From Frondihabitans sp. 762G35 (GTDB lineage: Bacteria > Actinomycetota > Actinomycetes > Actinomycetales > Microbacteriaceae), in contig NZ_CP014619.1 of NCBI RefSeq assembly GCF_002074055.1, positions 248,001 to 312,000 of the forward strand: DNA of 64,000 nucleotides. Direction: 5' to 3'. Under the pieces are notes generated by a model. The model was not told the DNA's origin. It did no database searches and worked only from the letters and a program-made list of their open reading frames with translations. Made by a program: the position numbers and the translations under genes. Shown in pieces: positions 51,534-62,262 of the stretch (the stretch's first letter is position 1; every line of letters starts with the position of its first letter).

Positions 51534-51560
51534 CCGGTCGGCGCCAACCGCGCCGACCGG
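51534..51560 (+). other. intra-operon hairpin between rpsG and fusA
   Basis: A perfect 11-bp stem (51534-51544 with 51550-51560) with a CAACC loop. No U-run follows. It may be a partial terminator or a processing site that sets different levels for S12/S7 and EF-G. Which one it is cannot be told from sequence. Confidence 0.55.
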
Positions 51561-51601
51561 GCAGCAATCCCCCTCTCTAAACCCCCCAATCGGAGGATCC
51601 C

Positions 51602-53716
51602 GTGGCACAGGACGTGCTCACCGACCTGAACAAGGTCCGCAACATCGGCATCATGGCTCACATCGATGCCGGCAAGACGACGACCACCGAGCGCATCCTG
51701 TTCTACACGGGTATCACCCACAAGATCGGTGAAGTCCACGACGGCGCTGCCACGATGGACTGGATGGCTCAGGAGCAGGAGCGTGGAATCACCATCACGT
51801 CCGCTGCGACCACCTGCTTCTGGAACAAGAACCAGATCAACATCATCGACACCCCCGGTCACGTCGACTTCACGGTCGAGGTGGAGCGTTCGCTCCGTGT
51901 CCTCGACGGTGCCGTCGCCGTCTTCGACGGCAAGGAGGGCGTCGAGCCCCAGTCCGAGACCGTCTGGCGTCAGGCCGACAAGTACGACGTCCCGCGCATC
52001 TGCTTCGTCAACAAGATGGACAAGCTCGGCGCCGACTTCTACTTCACCGTCGACACCATCATCAACCGCCTCGGCGCCAAGCCGCTGGTCATGCAGCTCC
52101 CGATCGGTGCGGAGTCCTCCTTCGAGGGCGTCGTCGACCTGGTCGAGATGCGCGCGCTGACCTGGCGCGGCGATGCCAAGGGTGACGTCGAGATGGGCGC
52201 CAAGTACGAGATCGAGGAGATCCCCGCCGACCTCCTCGAGAAGGCCAAGGAGTACCGCCACAAGCTCCTCGAGACCGTCGCCGAGTCCGACGACGCGCTG
52301 CTCGAGAAGTACTTCGGTGGCGAGGAGCTCACGGTCGCCGAGATCAAGGGCGCCGTCCGCAAGATGACGGTCTCCTCCGAGCTCTACCCCGTGTTCTGCG
52401 GCTCCGCCTTCAAGAACCGCGGTGTCCAGCCCATGCTCGACGCCGTCATCGACTACCTCCCGTCGCCCCTCGACGTGCCGCCCATGGAGGGCCACGACGT
52501 CCGCGACGCCGAGAAGATCATCATCCGCAAGCCGGAGTCGTCGGAGCCGTTCTCGGCCCTGGCCTTCAAGGTCGCGGTGCACCCCTTCTTCGGTCGTCTC
52601 ACGTACGTCCGCGTCTACTCGGGTCACATCGAGTCCGGTGCGCAGGTCATCAACTCGACGAAAGACAAGAAGGAGCGCATCGGCAAGATCTTCCAGATGC
52701 ACTCCAACAAGGAGAACCCCGTCGACGGCGTGACCGCCGGTCACATCTACGCGGTCATCGGTCTGAAGTTCACGACCACGGGCGACACCCTGTGCGACCC
52801 GACCGACCAGGTCGTCCTCGAGTCGATGACCTTCCCGGAGCCCGTCATCGAGGTCGCCATCGAGCCGAAGACGAAGGCCGACCAGGAGAAGCTCTCCCTG
52901 GCCATCCAGAAGCTGGCCGAGGAAGACCCGACGTTCCGCGTCGAGCTCAACATCGAGACCGGCCAGACCGTCATCAAGGGAATGGGCGAGCTCCACCTCG
53001 ACATCCTGGTCGACCGCATGAAGCGCGAGTTCAACGTCGAGGCCAACGTGGGCAAGCCCCAGGTGGCCTACCGCGAGACGCTCACCAAGGGCATCGAGCG
53101 CTACGACTACACGCACAAGAAGCAGACCGGTGGCTCCGGCCAGTTCGCGAAGGTCCAGATCGCTCTGGAGCCCTTCGAGGTCACGGCCGAGGCGTCGTAC
53201 GAGTTCGTCAACAAGGTCACCGGTGGTCGCGTCCCGCGCGAGTACATCGGATCGGTCGACGCCGGCATCCAGGACGCCATGCAGGTCGGCGTCCTCGCGG
53301 GCTACCCCACCGTGGGTGTCCGCGCGCTGCTCCTCGACGGTGCGGCGCACGACGTCGACTCGTCCGAGATGGCGTTCAAGATCGCCGGATCGATCGCGTA
53401 CAAGGAAGCCGCCCGCAAGGCCGGTCCCGCGCTGCTCGAGCCGATCATGGCCGTCGAGGTCCGCACGCCCGAGGAGTACATGGGCGACGTCATCGGCGAC
53501 CTGAACTCGCGTCGTGGCCAGATCGCCTCGATGGAGGACGCCAGCGGCGTCAAGGTCGTCCGGGCGAGTGTCCCGCTGTCCGAGATGTTCGGCTACGTGG
53601 GCGACCTCCGGTCGAAGACCTCGGGTCGAGCCGTCTACTCGATGACCTTCCAGTCGTACGCCGAGGTTCCTCGGAACGTCGCGGAAGAGATCATCGCCAA
53701 GAACAAGGGCGAATAG
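51602..53716 (+). CDS. fusA: elongation factor G
   Basis: EF-G is the GTPase that drives translocation. The 704-residue product has the P-loop AHIDAGKT at residues 19-26. It also has '[20 protein letters not shown]' (G3), NKMD (G4), and domains II-V with '[20 protein letters not shown]' and '[20 protein letters not shown]'. The length is normal for a single canonical EF-G. GGAGGAT precedes GTG 51602. tuf follows 164 bases later with its own leader. Confidence 0.98.
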   Translation: MAQDVLTDLNKVRNIGIMAHIDAGKTTTTERILFYTGITHKIGEVHDGAATMDWMAQEQERGITITSAATTCFWNKNQINIIDTPGHVDFTVEVERSLRVLDGAVAVFDGKEGVEPQSETVWRQADKYDVPRICFVNKMDKLGADFYFTVDTIINRLGAKPLVMQLPIGAESSFEGVVDLVEMRALTWRGDAKGDVEMGAKYEIEEIPADLLEKAKEYRHKLLETVAESDDALLEKYFGGEELTVAEIKGAVRKMTVSSELYPVFCGSAFKNRGVQPMLDAVIDYLPSPLDVPPMEGHDVRDAEKIIIRKPESSEPFSALAFKVAVHPFFGRLTYVRVYSGHIESGAQVINSTKDKKERIGKIFQMHSNKENPVDGVTAGHIYAVIGLKFTTTGDTLCDPTDQVVLESMTFPEPVIEVAIEPKTKADQEKLSLAIQKLAEEDPTFRVELNIETGQTVIKGMGELHLDILVDRMKREFNVEANVGKPQVAYRETLTKGIERYDYTHKKQTGGSGQFAKVQIALEPFEVTAEASYEFVNKVTGGRVPREYIGSVDAGIQDAMQVGVLAGYPTVGVRALLLDGAAHDVDSSEMAFKIAGSIAYKEAARKAGPALLEPIMAVEVRTPEEYMGDVIGDLNSRRGQIASMEDASGVKVVRASVPLSEMFGYVGDLRSKTSGRAVYSMTFQSYAEVPRNVAEEIIAKNKGE

Positions 53717-53880
53717 CCCTCAGAGGCCGCGAGGTCTCGAGAGGGCACCAGAGCCCGAACTACGCGCCCGAGCCTCGGTCGCGTAGCATGAATACACACC
53801 AATGCGCAGGGTCTGCGGGTCGGCCGGAGAACATCCGGCCGGCCGCAGGAACTGCACCAGAGTCCTGAGGAGGACCCACA
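53717..53880 (+). other. fusA-tuf intergenic leader
   Basis: No gene is seen in this 164-base gap. TAGCAT at 53784-53789 could be a -10 for a tuf promoter. A perfect 8-bp hairpin (53821-53828 with 53834-53841, loop GAACA) lies in the resulting leader. GAGGAGGA precedes the tuf GTG. The separate promoter is a proposal, since tuf may also be read through from fusA. Confidence 0.4.
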
Positions 53881-55071
<1,191 letters not shown>

Positions 55072-55098
55072 CACCACCAGCACTCCAGCACCGCGAGA

Positions 55099-55128
55099 GA
55101 CGGGTCGGACCTCCGGGTCCGGCCCGTC
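55099..55128 (+). terminator. tuf terminator
   Basis: A 13-bp stem (55099-55111 with 55116-55128, one G-T pair) with a TCCG loop, followed by TTTCG. It is the clearest intrinsic terminator in the window. Confidence 0.9.
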
Positions 55129-55147
55129 TTTCGTCGTCGCGAACCTG

Positions 55148-55176
55148 TTGCACCTCGTCCGGCGCCGGGGCAGGAT
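55148..55176 (+). promoter_or_regulatory. promoter of the MT0933-like gene
   Basis: TTGCAC at 55148-55153 and CAGGAT at 55171-55176 are spaced by 17 bp. It lies directly after the tuf terminator, and the leader would be about 33 nt. Confidence 0.5.
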
Positions 55177-55215
55177 GGTCGAAAAGCCGGAGAGACCGGC
55201 GCAAGGGAGGGCGAC

Positions 55216-55428
55216 ATGGCTGGTTTCGACGACGTCACGAAGAAGGCTCAGGAGTTCCTGAAAGACGGCAAGGTGCAGGACGCCCTCAAGAGCGACAAGG
55301 CCGAGGAGGTCAGCGACAGCATCCTCGACGCCGTCGCCGGCGCCGCCGACAAGATCACCGGCGGCAAGTTCCACGACAAGATCGAAGACGCGAAGAACGC
55401 TGCCGACGACAAGATCGGCAACCAGTAG
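55216..55428 (+). CDS. MT0933-like small antitoxin-family protein
   Basis: A 70-residue acidic/basic helical protein. Its second half 'VAGAADKITGGKFHDKIEDA' resembles the MT0933/Rv0909-like antitoxin family (KxTGGKYxDKVDxA). In Mycobacterium the family is paired with Rv0910, a toxin. No such toxin gene is next to it here. It may act alone, as many actinobacterial members do, or have another role such as stress protection. GGGAGGG precedes ATG 55216. The gene has its own promoter and terminator and stands alone. Confidence 0.7.
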   Translation: MAGFDDVTKKAQEFLKDGKVQDALKSDKAEEVSDSILDAVAGAADKITGGKFHDKIEDAKNAADDKIGNQ

Positions 55429-55440
55429 CGACCGCTTCAC

Positions 55441-55475
55441 CGAGACCCTCGACGCCGAGAGCGCCGGGGGTCTCG
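55441..55475 (+). terminator. terminator of the MT0933-like gene
   Basis: Bases 55441-55454 pair with the bases ending at 55475 (11 bp, a mismatch, then 3 bp). It begins 13 bases after the stop. Confidence 0.7.
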
Positions 55476-55476
55476 T

Positions 55477-55514
55477 GCATCCTGCGTCCCCCGCTCCGCC
55501 AGATCGCAGGATGC
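55477..55514. repeat. 10-bp inverted repeat before the topoisomerase gene
   Basis: GCATCCTGCG (55477-55486) and its exact complement CGCAGGATGC (55505-55514) are 18 bp apart. They lie 20-57 bases before the topoisomerase ATG, a plausible operator position. The repeat could alternatively be a weak hairpin. Confidence 0.45.
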
Positions 55515-55533
55515 CCGGAGTTGGCTGTTCAGC

Positions 55534-56526
55534 ATGCCCAGACTCCGCCGCTCCGATGCCGCCCACCCCGGGCTGACGCGCTCCCGCTCCGGCAAGGGAT
55601 TCACCTACCGGGACGCCGAGGGGCGGACCGTCACCAATCCCGAGCTGCGGGCCCGGATCGAGACGCTCGCCATCCCGCCGGCGTGGACCGACGTCTGGAT
55701 CGCGCCGTACCCGAACGGCCACATCCAGGCGACCGGGGTCGACGGCGCGGGGCGCCGCCAGTACGTCTACCACCCCACCTGGCGGGAGCAGAAGGACCGC
55801 ATCAAGTTCGACCGCGCCCTCGCCCTCGCCGAATCGCTGCCCACCGCGCGACGCTTCGTGACGATGGATCTCCGGCGCGACGAACCCGATCGGGCCCGCG
55901 TGCTGGCGGCGGCCTTCCGGATGCTCGACACCGGGTCCCTCCGTGTCGGCTCGGAGCGCTACGCGGCCGAGCACGGGAGCCACGGCCTCTCGACGCTCCT
56001 CTGCGCGCACGCCACGGTCAGCGGCGACACCGTCGGGCTGGCGTTCCCCGCGAAGAGCGGGCAGGCGTGGGACTCGGAGATCGTCGACGCCGATCTCGCG
56101 ACGATCGTCCGGAGCCTCAAGCGACGCGGAGGGAGGGCTCGGCTGCTCGCCTCGCGGGAGCGCCCGGGCGGCTCCTGGAGCCCGATCCACGCCGCCGACA
56201 TCAACGCCTACGTCCACGAGCGCACCGGGGGCGAGTTCACGGCGAAGGACTTCCGCACGCTGCACGGGACGGTCGCCGCCGCGGTCAGTCTCGCGAAGGC
56301 CGGTCCTGCCGCCTCGAAGACGACCCGGCAGCGCGCGCTCGCCCAGGCCATGCGTGACGCTTCGGCCGTGCTGGGCAACACCCCCGCGATCGCGAAGAAG
56401 AGCTACGTGGACCCCCGCCTCGTCGACGCCTACGCCGCCGGGGAGACCATCGACCCGTCGAGGCTCGCGTCCGCCGAGACCGAGGTGCGGGCCCTGCTGT
56501 TCCGCGGGGTGTCCGAAGTCCCGTAA
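55534..56526 (+). CDS. DNA topoisomerase IB (poxvirus type)
   Basis: A 330-residue type IB topoisomerase, which relaxes supercoils by forming a 3'-phosphotyrosyl link. The N-terminal domain has 'GKGFTYRDAEGRTVTNPELR' and 'IPPAWTDVWIAPYPNGHIQA'. The C-terminal catalytic domain has the motif 'LRVGSERYAAEHGSHGLSTL' (the R of the catalytic pentad). The attacking tyrosine is Tyr291 in 'NTPAIAKKSYVDPRLVDAYA'. The bacterial enzymes are close to the poxviral one. It is not essential, and its presence is patchy across actinobacteria. The DarT-like gene follows after 51 bases. Confidence 0.9.
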   Translation: MPRLRRSDAAHPGLTRSRSGKGFTYRDAEGRTVTNPELRARIETLAIPPAWTDVWIAPYPNGHIQATGVDGAGRRQYVYHPTWREQKDRIKFDRALALAESLPTARRFVTMDLRRDEPDRARVLAAAFRMLDTGSLRVGSERYAAEHGSHGLSTLLCAHATVSGDTVGLAFPAKSGQAWDSEIVDADLATIVRSLKRRGGRARLLASRERPGGSWSPIHAADINAYVHERTGGEFTAKDFRTLHGTVAAAVSLAKAGPAASKTTRQRALAQAMRDASAVLGNTPAIAKKSYVDPRLVDAYAAGETIDPSRLASAETEVRALLFRGVSEVP

Positions 56527-56577
56527 CGTGGACTGTCGTGCGCGCTACCCCCTCGGCGCACGCGAAAGGACCACCCT

Positions 56578-57369
56578 GTGACCGAGTGCATCCACGGTTT
56601 GGATGAAGCCCTCTGCGACATCTGCTCGCCCCGGAAGGCTCCGGAGGTGCAGGAGGCCCCGACGACGTCGCGGGCACGACCCGCCGCCGCGAAGAAGACG
56701 ACCCCCCGCGCCCCCGCGCGCGTTCCCGGCGCCAAGCGGGTGGTCGCCGAGCAGCCCCTGCCCGACGTCGACCTCGGCTCGATGCGTGCGCACCACTGGA
56801 CCCACGTGTCCAACCTCGAGCTGATCCTGGCCGACGGTCGCCTCTCGGCCGAGGCGGTCCCCGAGCTCGACGCGAGCTCGCCCGAGGCGCGCGAGAAGCG
56901 CGCGTCCGTCGCCCTGCCGACCGGCGCGACCGTCGCCGCGCACGTGCCGTTCTCCCTCTCGCCGGAGGCGTCGAGCTGGAACGAGATCCGTCGAGGAGCC
57001 GAGGGCCCCCGCTGGTCCGCCGCCGCCCGCTCGTCCCGTCCCACCGACTACATCGTCTTCGTCGCGCCCGTGACGTCCCTCCCGGAGGAGTTCGTCGTCA
57101 CCGACGGAGACGCGAGCTCGACGCTGACGCGCTTCGCGACCGGTCTCTCCGACGGCAACATGCTCGTCCGTCGGGCCTCCTTCGACGACCCGGAGCTCCT
57201 CGAGGTCGAGGTGCTCGTCCCGGGCGCAGTCGACCTCGACGTGGTCAGCCTCATCGGCGTCCCGAACGACCGGGTCCGCGACCGCGTCAAGGCCCTGATC
57301 AAGGCGGCGGGAGGCGCGTCGCCCCGCGTCGCGATCTACCCGCCCTGGTTCCGGCCGCTCGAGGACTGA
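56578..57369 (+). CDS. DarT-like (DUF4433) protein with an N-terminal CxH...CxxC motif
   Basis: A 263-residue protein from GTG 56578, after GAAAGGA. Residues 72-90 (HHWTHVSNLELILADGRLS) match the N-terminal motif of the DarT/DUF4433 ADP-ribosyltransferase fold. 'EEFVVTDGDAS' (about 171-180) and the ending 'RVAIYPPWF' are also family-like. DarT modifies thymidine in single-stranded DNA. Here the N-terminus has Cys4, His6, Cys13 and Cys16, a likely zinc site, joined by a Pro/Ala linker (20-60). No DarG macrodomain gene is adjacent. Whether it is active is not known. It is either a solo toxin-like enzyme or a house-keeping relative. Confidence 0.7.
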   Translation: MTECIHGLDEALCDICSPRKAPEVQEAPTTSRARPAAAKKTTPRAPARVPGAKRVVAEQPLPDVDLGSMRAHHWTHVSNLELILADGRLSAEAVPELDASSPEAREKRASVALPTGATVAAHVPFSLSPEASSWNEIRRGAEGPRWSAAARSSRPTDYIVFVAPVTSLPEEFVVTDGDASSTLTRFATGLSDGNMLVRRASFDDPELLEVEVLVPGAVDLDVVSLIGVPNDRVRDRVKALIKAAGGASPRVAIYPPWFRPLED

Positions 57370-57962
57370 GCCGGCTCGCGGGGCCGGCCGTGGCCCGTTC
57401 CGCGGCTCCTGCGGGCCCGTGATCGGGGCCCCGACAGGCGCGACACGCCCGGGTTGCAGCAAATGCCGGGCTGTGGCAAGATTATCTGGTTCAACACTTC
57501 CACCTTGTGTTTCGGCGCGGGTGCGAATCACTGCCAGGCAGTGCACAGGAGCAGCGTCTCACCGAGACGCGATCTGGGCCGCGGGTAGCAGGACACCTCT
57601 TCAATCGAATCCGAAGGCCTCGGCGAGAAATCACCGCGGGCCGGATCCGGGAGCGGCTTCCACGCGGAGTCGGTCGCGGGCCGAGAGATGACCTCCCCAG
57701 GGCGGTCGCCGTGCGTGGTCCAGAGCATCATCTTCTAGGCCGGGCGAGCGGGAATCTCTCGCGGGTTCGACACGGTCGGGGAGCACCGCGAGGACTCCGC
57801 CGGCTTTGACACGAAAACAGTGGTGCGACGGTCGTCACCGGCAGATATCTGCCCGGATGCGACCCGAGTGACCCGAGTCTGATCAAGACCCAGTCTGCTT
57901 CGGCAGGCGCGTCAGGCGGCCCCGTGAAGGTGCGCGACGTATACATCGAGAGAGAGTCACAC
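57370..57962 (+). promoter_or_regulatory. S10 operon promoter and long leader
   Basis: 593 bases without a convincing gene. The promoter is probably TTGCAG (57454-57459) with AAGATT (57478-57483) at an 18-bp spacer, giving a leader of ~470 nt. Short hairpins (57370-57375 with 57383-57388; 57392-57397 with 57412-57417) may end the DarT-like gene. In the leader, 57554-57560 pairs with 57564-57570 (7 bp, ACC loop), and a 10-bp palindrome CCGGATCCGG lies at 57641-57650. TTGACA at 57806-57811 has no matching -10. In E. coli and other bacteria S10 leaders bind L4, and the same role here is inference. Confidence 0.45.
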
Positions 57963-58271
57963 ATGGCGGGACAAAAGATCCGCATCCGGCTGAAGTCGTA
58001 CGACCACGAGGTCATCGACACGTCAGCTCGCAAGATCGTCGACACGGTGACCCGTGCCGGTGCGACCGTGGTCGGCCCCGTGCCGCTCCCCACGGAGAAG
58101 AACGTGATCGCCGTGATCCGTTCGCCGCACAAGTACAAGGACAGCCGCGAGCACTTCGAGAAGCGCACGCACAAGCGCCTCATCGACATCATCGACCCGA
58201 CGCCGAAGGCCGTCGACTCGCTCATGCGTCTCGACCTCCCCGCCGACGTCAACATCGAGATCAAGCTGTAG
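57963..58271 (+). CDS. rpsJ: ribosomal protein S10
   Basis: A 102-residue S10, part of the 30S head and also a partner of NusB in antitermination. It begins [19 protein letters not shown] and contains '[20 protein letters not shown]' and '[20 protein letters not shown]'. ATG 57963 matches the family start. An in-frame GTG upstream at 57924 would add 13 residues and is not supported. The gene leads the S10 operon, and rplC starts 13 bases on. Confidence 0.98.
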   Translation: MAGQKIRIRLKSYDHEVIDTSARKIVDTVTRAGATVVGPVPLPTEKNVIAVIRSPHKYKDSREHFEKRTHKRLIDIIDPTPKAVDSLMRLDLPADVNIEIKL

Positions 58272-58284
58272 GGGGCTCGTCAGA

Positions 58285-58938
58285 ATGGCTACCACTACCA
58301 AGAACGTCAAGGGCCTGCTCGGCAAGAAGCTCGGCATGACCCAGGTCTGGGACGAGAACAACAAGCTCATCCCCGTCACCGTCGTCGAGATCTCGCCGAA
58401 CGTCGTGACCCAGGTCCGCACCGAGGAGAAGGACGGCTACGTCGCCGTCCAGATCGCCGCCGGCCAGATCGACCCGCGCAAGGCGAACAAGCCCGCCACG
58501 GGCCACTTCGACGCTGCCGGCGTCACCCCCCGCCGCCACCTCACCGAGGTCCGCACCGCAGACGCCGCCGAGTACGCACTCGGCCAGGAGCTCACGGTCG
58601 ACACCTTCGAGGCCGGACAGAAGGTCGACGTCGTCGGCACGTCCAAGGGCAAGGGCTTCGCCGGTGTCATGAAGCGCCACAACTTCAAGGGTGTCTCCGC
58701 TTCGCACGGTGCCCACCGCAACCACCGCAAGCCCGGTTCCATCGGTGCTTCGTCGACCCCGAGCCGTGTCTTCAAGGGCATGCGCATGGCCGGTCGCATG
58801 GGTGGGGAGCGCGTCACCGTCCTCAACCTCACGGTGCACGCCGTCGACGCCGAGAAGGGTCTGCTGCTCGTCAAGGGCGCCGTCCCCGGTGCTCGCGGTC
58901 GCATCGTCTTCGTCCGCACCGCCGTGAAGGGGAACTAG
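58285..58938 (+). CDS. rplC: ribosomal protein L3
   Basis: A 217-residue L3, an early assembly protein near the peptidyl-transferase centre. Conserved motifs are '[20 protein letters not shown]', '[19 protein letters not shown]' and '[20 protein letters not shown]'. The basic-loop residues are intact. It lies between rpsJ and rplD with gaps of 13 and 3 bases, the usual order of the operon. Confidence 0.98.
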   Translation: MATTTKNVKGLLGKKLGMTQVWDENNKLIPVTVVEISPNVVTQVRTEEKDGYVAVQIAAGQIDPRKANKPATGHFDAAGVTPRRHLTEVRTADAAEYALGQELTVDTFEAGQKVDVVGTSKGKGFAGVMKRHNFKGVSASHGAHRNHRKPGSIGASSTPSRVFKGMRMAGRMGGERVTVLNLTVHAVDAEKGLLLVKGAVPGARGRIVFVRTAVKGN

Positions 58939-58941
58939 CGC

Positions 58942-59604
58942 ATGGCTACCACCACTGCACCCACCAGCACCGTCGACGTCCTCGACGCCAAGGGCGCCAA
59001 GTCCGGCTCCGTCGAGCTTCCCGCCGCGATCTTCGATGTCGTCACCAACGTGCCGCTCATCCACCAGGTCGTCGTCGCCCAGCTCGCTGCCGCTCGTCAG
59101 GGCACGCACAAGGTCAAGGGCCGCGGCGAGGTCTCCGGCGCCGGCCGCAAGCCGTTCAAGCAGAAGGGAACCGGTCGCGCTCGTCAGGGCTCGATCCGCG
59201 CTCCCCAGATGACCGGCGGTGGCATCGTCCACGGCCCGACGCCCCGCAACTACGCGCAGCGCACCCCCAAGAAGATGATCGCCGCGGCTCTGCTCGGCGC
59301 CATCTCGGACCGCGCTCGCGGCGCCCGCGTCCACGTCGTCGAGGGCTTCGTCGCCGACGTCGTCTCGACCAAGACGGCTCTCGAGCTGCTCGCCACGATC
59401 TCGACCAGCAAGCACGTGCTCGTCGTCATCGAGCGCGAGGACGACCTCACCCGCAAGAGCGTCCGCAACGTCGACGAGGTCCACGTGATCACCTGGGACC
59501 AGCTCAACGCCTACGACGTCCTCGTCTCCGACGACATCGTCTTCACCAAGAGCGCATTCGAGGCCTTCGTGGCCGCGAAGACCAAGAAGGAGGCCACCGC
59601 ATGA
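58942..59604 (+). CDS. rplD: ribosomal protein L4
   Basis: A 220-residue L4. The extended loop that lines the peptide tunnel is present ('[20 protein letters not shown]' and '[20 protein letters not shown]'). In E. coli and other bacteria L4 binds the S10 leader and represses the operon, so it is the natural candidate regulator of the long leader upstream. The N-terminus has a short Thr/Ala-rich stretch before the core. It overlaps rplW by 4 bases. Confidence 0.98.
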   Translation: MATTTAPTSTVDVLDAKGAKSGSVELPAAIFDVVTNVPLIHQVVVAQLAAARQGTHKVKGRGEVSGAGRKPFKQKGTGRARQGSIRAPQMTGGGIVHGPTPRNYAQRTPKKMIAAALLGAISDRARGARVHVVEGFVADVVSTKTALELLATISTSKHVLVVIEREDDLTRKSVRNVDEVHVITWDQLNAYDVLVSDDIVFTKSAFEAFVAAKTKKEATA

Positions 59605-59900
59605 GCGGCATCCACAAAGACCCCCGCGACGTCGTCATCTCGCCGGTCGTCTCCGAGAAGAGCTATTCGCTGATCGACCAGGGCAAGTACACCTTCCTCG
59701 TCGACCCGCGTTCGAACAAGACCGAGATCAAGCTCGCCATCGAGAAGATCTTCGACGTCAAGGTCGACAGCATCAACACGCTGAACCGCACGGGCAAGAC
59801 GCGCCGGACCAAGTTCGGAATCGGCAAGCGCAAGGACACCAAGCGCGCCATCGTGACACTCAAGTCGGGCTCCATCGACATCTTCACGGCTGTCGGCTAG
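59601..59900 (+). CDS. rplW: ribosomal protein L23
   Basis: A 99-residue L23, located at the exit of the peptide tunnel where trigger factor and SRP dock. The motifs '[20 protein letters not shown]', '[20 protein letters not shown]' and [17 protein letters not shown] are typical. ATG 59601 overlaps rplD by 4 bases, and rplB starts 19 bases after the stop. Confidence 0.98.
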   Translation: MSGIHKDPRDVVISPVVSEKSYSLIDQGKYTFLVDPRSNKTEIKLAIEKIFDVKVDSINTLNRTGKTRRTKFGIGKRKDTKRAIVTLKSGSIDIFTAVG

Positions 59901-59919
59901 GGCTCGGAGGGACAAGATA

Positions 59920-60759
59920 ATGGCTATTCGTAACTACAAGCCCACGACTCCCGGTCGTCGCGGTTCGTCGGTCGCCGACTTCGCGGAGATCACGCGGTCG
60001 ACGCCGGAGAAGTCGCTTCTCCGCCCGCTGTCGAAGACCGGTGGTCGCAACAACGCCGGTCGCATCACGACCCGTCACATCGGTGGTGGCCACAAGCGCC
60101 AGTACCGCGTCATCGACTTCCGTCGTAACGACAAGGACGGCGTGAACGCCAAGGTCGCTCACATCGAGTACGACCCCAACCGCACCGCGCGCATCGCCCT
60201 CCTCCACTTCGTGGACGGCACCAAGCGCTACATCATCGCGCCGAACAAGCTCAAGCAGGGCGACGTCGTCGAGTCGGGCGCCGGGGCGGACATCAAGCCG
60301 GGCAACAACCTCCCGCTGAAGAACATCCCCGTCGGTACCGTCATCCACGCGATCGAGCTGAAGCCGGGCGGGGGAGCCAAGATGGCTCGTTCCGCCGGAG
60401 CCTCGGTCCGACTCGTCGCCAAGGACGGCCCCTACGCCCAGCTGCGTCTCCCCTCGGGCGAGGTCCGCAACGTCGACGCTCGCTGCCGCGCCACCATCGG
60501 CGAGGTCGGCAACGCCGAGCAGTCCAACATCAACTGGGGAAAGGCCGGCCGGATGCGCTGGAAGGGCGTCCGCCCGACCGTCCGCGGTGTCGCCATGAAC
60601 CCGGTCGACCACCCGCACGGTGGTGGTGAGGGCAAGACCTCCGGTGGTCGCCACCCGGTCAGCCCGTGGGGCCAGAAAGAGGGCCGCACGCGCCACCCCA
60701 ACAAGGAGAGCGACAAGCTCATCGTCCGCCGCCGCAACGCTGGTAAAAAGCGCAAGTAG
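59920..60759 (+). CDS. rplB: ribosomal protein L2
   Basis: A 279-residue L2, the largest conserved 50S protein, needed for subunit joining. '[20 protein letters not shown]' near the start and '[20 protein letters not shown]' near the end are intact, including the catalytic-site His of the GGG loop (DHPHGGGEG). Length is normal. It is preceded by GGAGGGA-like spacing from rplW, and rpsS follows after 12 bases. Confidence 0.98.
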   Translation: MAIRNYKPTTPGRRGSSVADFAEITRSTPEKSLLRPLSKTGGRNNAGRITTRHIGGGHKRQYRVIDFRRNDKDGVNAKVAHIEYDPNRTARIALLHFVDGTKRYIIAPNKLKQGDVVESGAGADIKPGNNLPLKNIPVGTVIHAIELKPGGGAKMARSAGASVRLVAKDGPYAQLRLPSGEVRNVDARCRATIGEVGNAEQSNINWGKAGRMRWKGVRPTVRGVAMNPVDHPHGGGEGKTSGGRHPVSPWGQKEGRTRHPNKESDKLIVRRRNAGKKRK

Positions 60760-60771
60760 GAGTTGTAGAAG

Positions 60772-61053
60772 ATGCCACGCAGTCTGAAGAAGGGCCCCTT
60801 CGTCGACGACCACCTGCTTCGCAAGGTCGTTGTCCAGAACGAAGCCAACACGAAGAACGTGATCCGCACCTGGTCGCGTCGTTCGATGATCATCCCGAAC
60901 ATGCTCGGCCACACGATCGCCGTTCACGACGGTCGCAAGCACATCCCCGTGTTCGTGACCGAGAGCATGATCGGCCACAAGCTCGGCGAGTTCGCGCCGA
61001 CCCGCACCTTCCGCGGCCACGTGAAGGACGACAAGAAGGGTCGTCGCCGCTAA
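60772..61053 (+). CDS. rpsS: ribosomal protein S19
   Basis: A 93-residue S19 in the 30S head with S13. It begins '[20 protein letters not shown]' and contains '[20 protein letters not shown]' and '[17 protein letters not shown]'. ATG 60772 is 12 bases after rplB, with GTAGGAG just upstream. rplV starts 26 bases later, after AAGGAGGAG. Confidence 0.98.
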   Translation: MPRSLKKGPFVDDHLLRKVVVQNEANTKNVIRTWSRRSMIIPNMLGHTIAVHDGRKHIPVFVTESMIGHKLGEFAPTRTFRGHVKDDKKGRRR

Positions 61054-61079
61054 CGCGGTGACGCAAGGAGGAGAGAAAC

Positions 61080-61472
61080 ATGGTGGAGTCGATCGCACGC
61101 GTGCGACACATCCGCGTTACGCCTCAGAAGGCTCGCCGCGTCGTCAACATGATCCGCGGCAAGCAGGCCCTCGAGGCCCTGGCCATCCTGAAGTTCGCGC
61201 CCCAGGGCGCCAGCGAGCCCGTCTACAAGCTCGTCGCGTCGGCCATGGCCAACGCCCGTGTCAAGGCGGACGCCCAGAACAACTACCTCAACGACGAAGA
61301 CCTCTACATCTCGAGCGTCTACGTCGACGAGGGAGCCACCCTCAAGCGGTTCCAGCCGCGTGCTCAGGGCCGTGCGTTCCAGATCCTGAAGCGCACGAGC
61401 CACATCACGGTCGTCCTCGCGACGCCCGAAGAGGTCGAATCGGCCGCAACGTCGAAGAAGGCGAGCAAGTAA
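61080..61472 (+). CDS. rplV: ribosomal protein L22
   Basis: A 130-residue L22, whose beta-hairpin lines the narrow part of the exit tunnel and determines macrolide sensitivity. '[20 protein letters not shown]' and the hairpin region '[20 protein letters not shown]' are normal. A short Lys/Ala tail ends the protein. ATG 61080 follows AAGGAGGAGAG. Its stop overlaps the rpsC ATG by one base. Confidence 0.98.
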   Translation: MVESIARVRHIRVTPQKARRVVNMIRGKQALEALAILKFAPQGASEPVYKLVASAMANARVKADAQNNYLNDEDLYISSVYVDEGATLKRFQPRAQGRAFQILKRTSHITVVLATPEEVESAATSKKASK

Positions 61473-62260
61473 TGGGCCAGAAAGTAAACCCGTACGGCTT
61501 CCGTCTCGGAATCACCACCGACCACGTGTCGCGCTGGTTCTCCGACAGCACGAAGGCCGGCCAGCGGTACAGCGACTACGTCGCCGAAGACATCAAGATC
61601 CGCAACCTGCTCAAGACCTCGCTCGACCGCGCCGGCGTGGCCAAGATCGAGATCGAGCGCACCCGCGACCGCGTCCGCGTCGACATCCACACCGCCCGTC
61701 CGGGCATCGTGATCGGTCGTCGTGGCGCCGAGGCCGAGCGCATCCGCGCCGACCTCGAGAAGCTCACGGGCAAGCAGATCCAGCTCAACATCCTCGAGGT
61801 GAAGAACCCCGAGGCCGAGGCTCAGCTGGTCGCCCAGGGCATCGCCGAGCAGCTCAGCGCCCGCGTGGCCTTCCGCCGCGCGATGCGCAAGGGTCTCCAG
61901 GGTGCTCAGCGCGCCGGAGCCAAGGGTGTCCGCATCCAGGTCTCGGGTCGTCTCGGCGGCGCCGAGATGAGCCGCTCGGAGTTCTACCGCGAGGGCCGCG
62001 TGCCCCTGCACACGCTCCGCGCCAACATCGACTACGGCTTCTACGAGGCCAAGACCACCTTCGGTCGCATCGGTGTGAAGGTCTGGATCTACAAGGGCGA
62101 CATCACCAACAAAGAGCTCGCGCGCGAGCAGGCGAACCAGAAGTCGTCGCGCCCCGAGCGTCGTAACGACCGCGGCGGCGACCGCGACCGCGGACCGCGT
62201 GGTGGCAACACCCGCGCTCCGCAGCAGGACGCCCCCGTCACCGCAGGAGCTGAGGCGTAA
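61472..62260 (+). CDS. rpsC: ribosomal protein S3
   Basis: A 262-residue S3 with the KH domain ('[20 protein letters not shown]', GxxG) and the C-terminal domain ('[20 protein letters not shown]', '[20 protein letters not shown]'). S3 helps form the mRNA entry channel. The last ~50 residues are an Arg/Asp/Gly-rich tail ([20 protein letters not shown]), an extension common in actinobacteria. ATG 61472 overlaps the rplV stop. rplP starts 2 bases after the stop. Confidence 0.98.
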   Translation: MGQKVNPYGFRLGITTDHVSRWFSDSTKAGQRYSDYVAEDIKIRNLLKTSLDRAGVAKIEIERTRDRVRVDIHTARPGIVIGRRGAEAERIRADLEKLTGKQIQLNILEVKNPEAEAQLVAQGIAEQLSARVAFRRAMRKGLQGAQRAGAKGVRIQVSGRLGGAEMSRSEFYREGRVPLHTLRANIDYGFYEAKTTFGRIGVKVWIYKGDITNKELAREQANQKSSRPERRNDRGGDRDRGPRGGNTRAPQQDAPVTAGAEA

Positions 62261-62262
62261 CC

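Noticed and set aside
57770-57790. A GGTTCGA string resembling a tRNA T-loop
   Set aside because: No matching T-stem, anticodon arm or acceptor stem can be folded around it.
57419-57809. Short plus-strand frames (90 and 100 residues) in the S10 leader
   Set aside because: Composition differs from true genes here, and no ribosome binding site or family match is seen.
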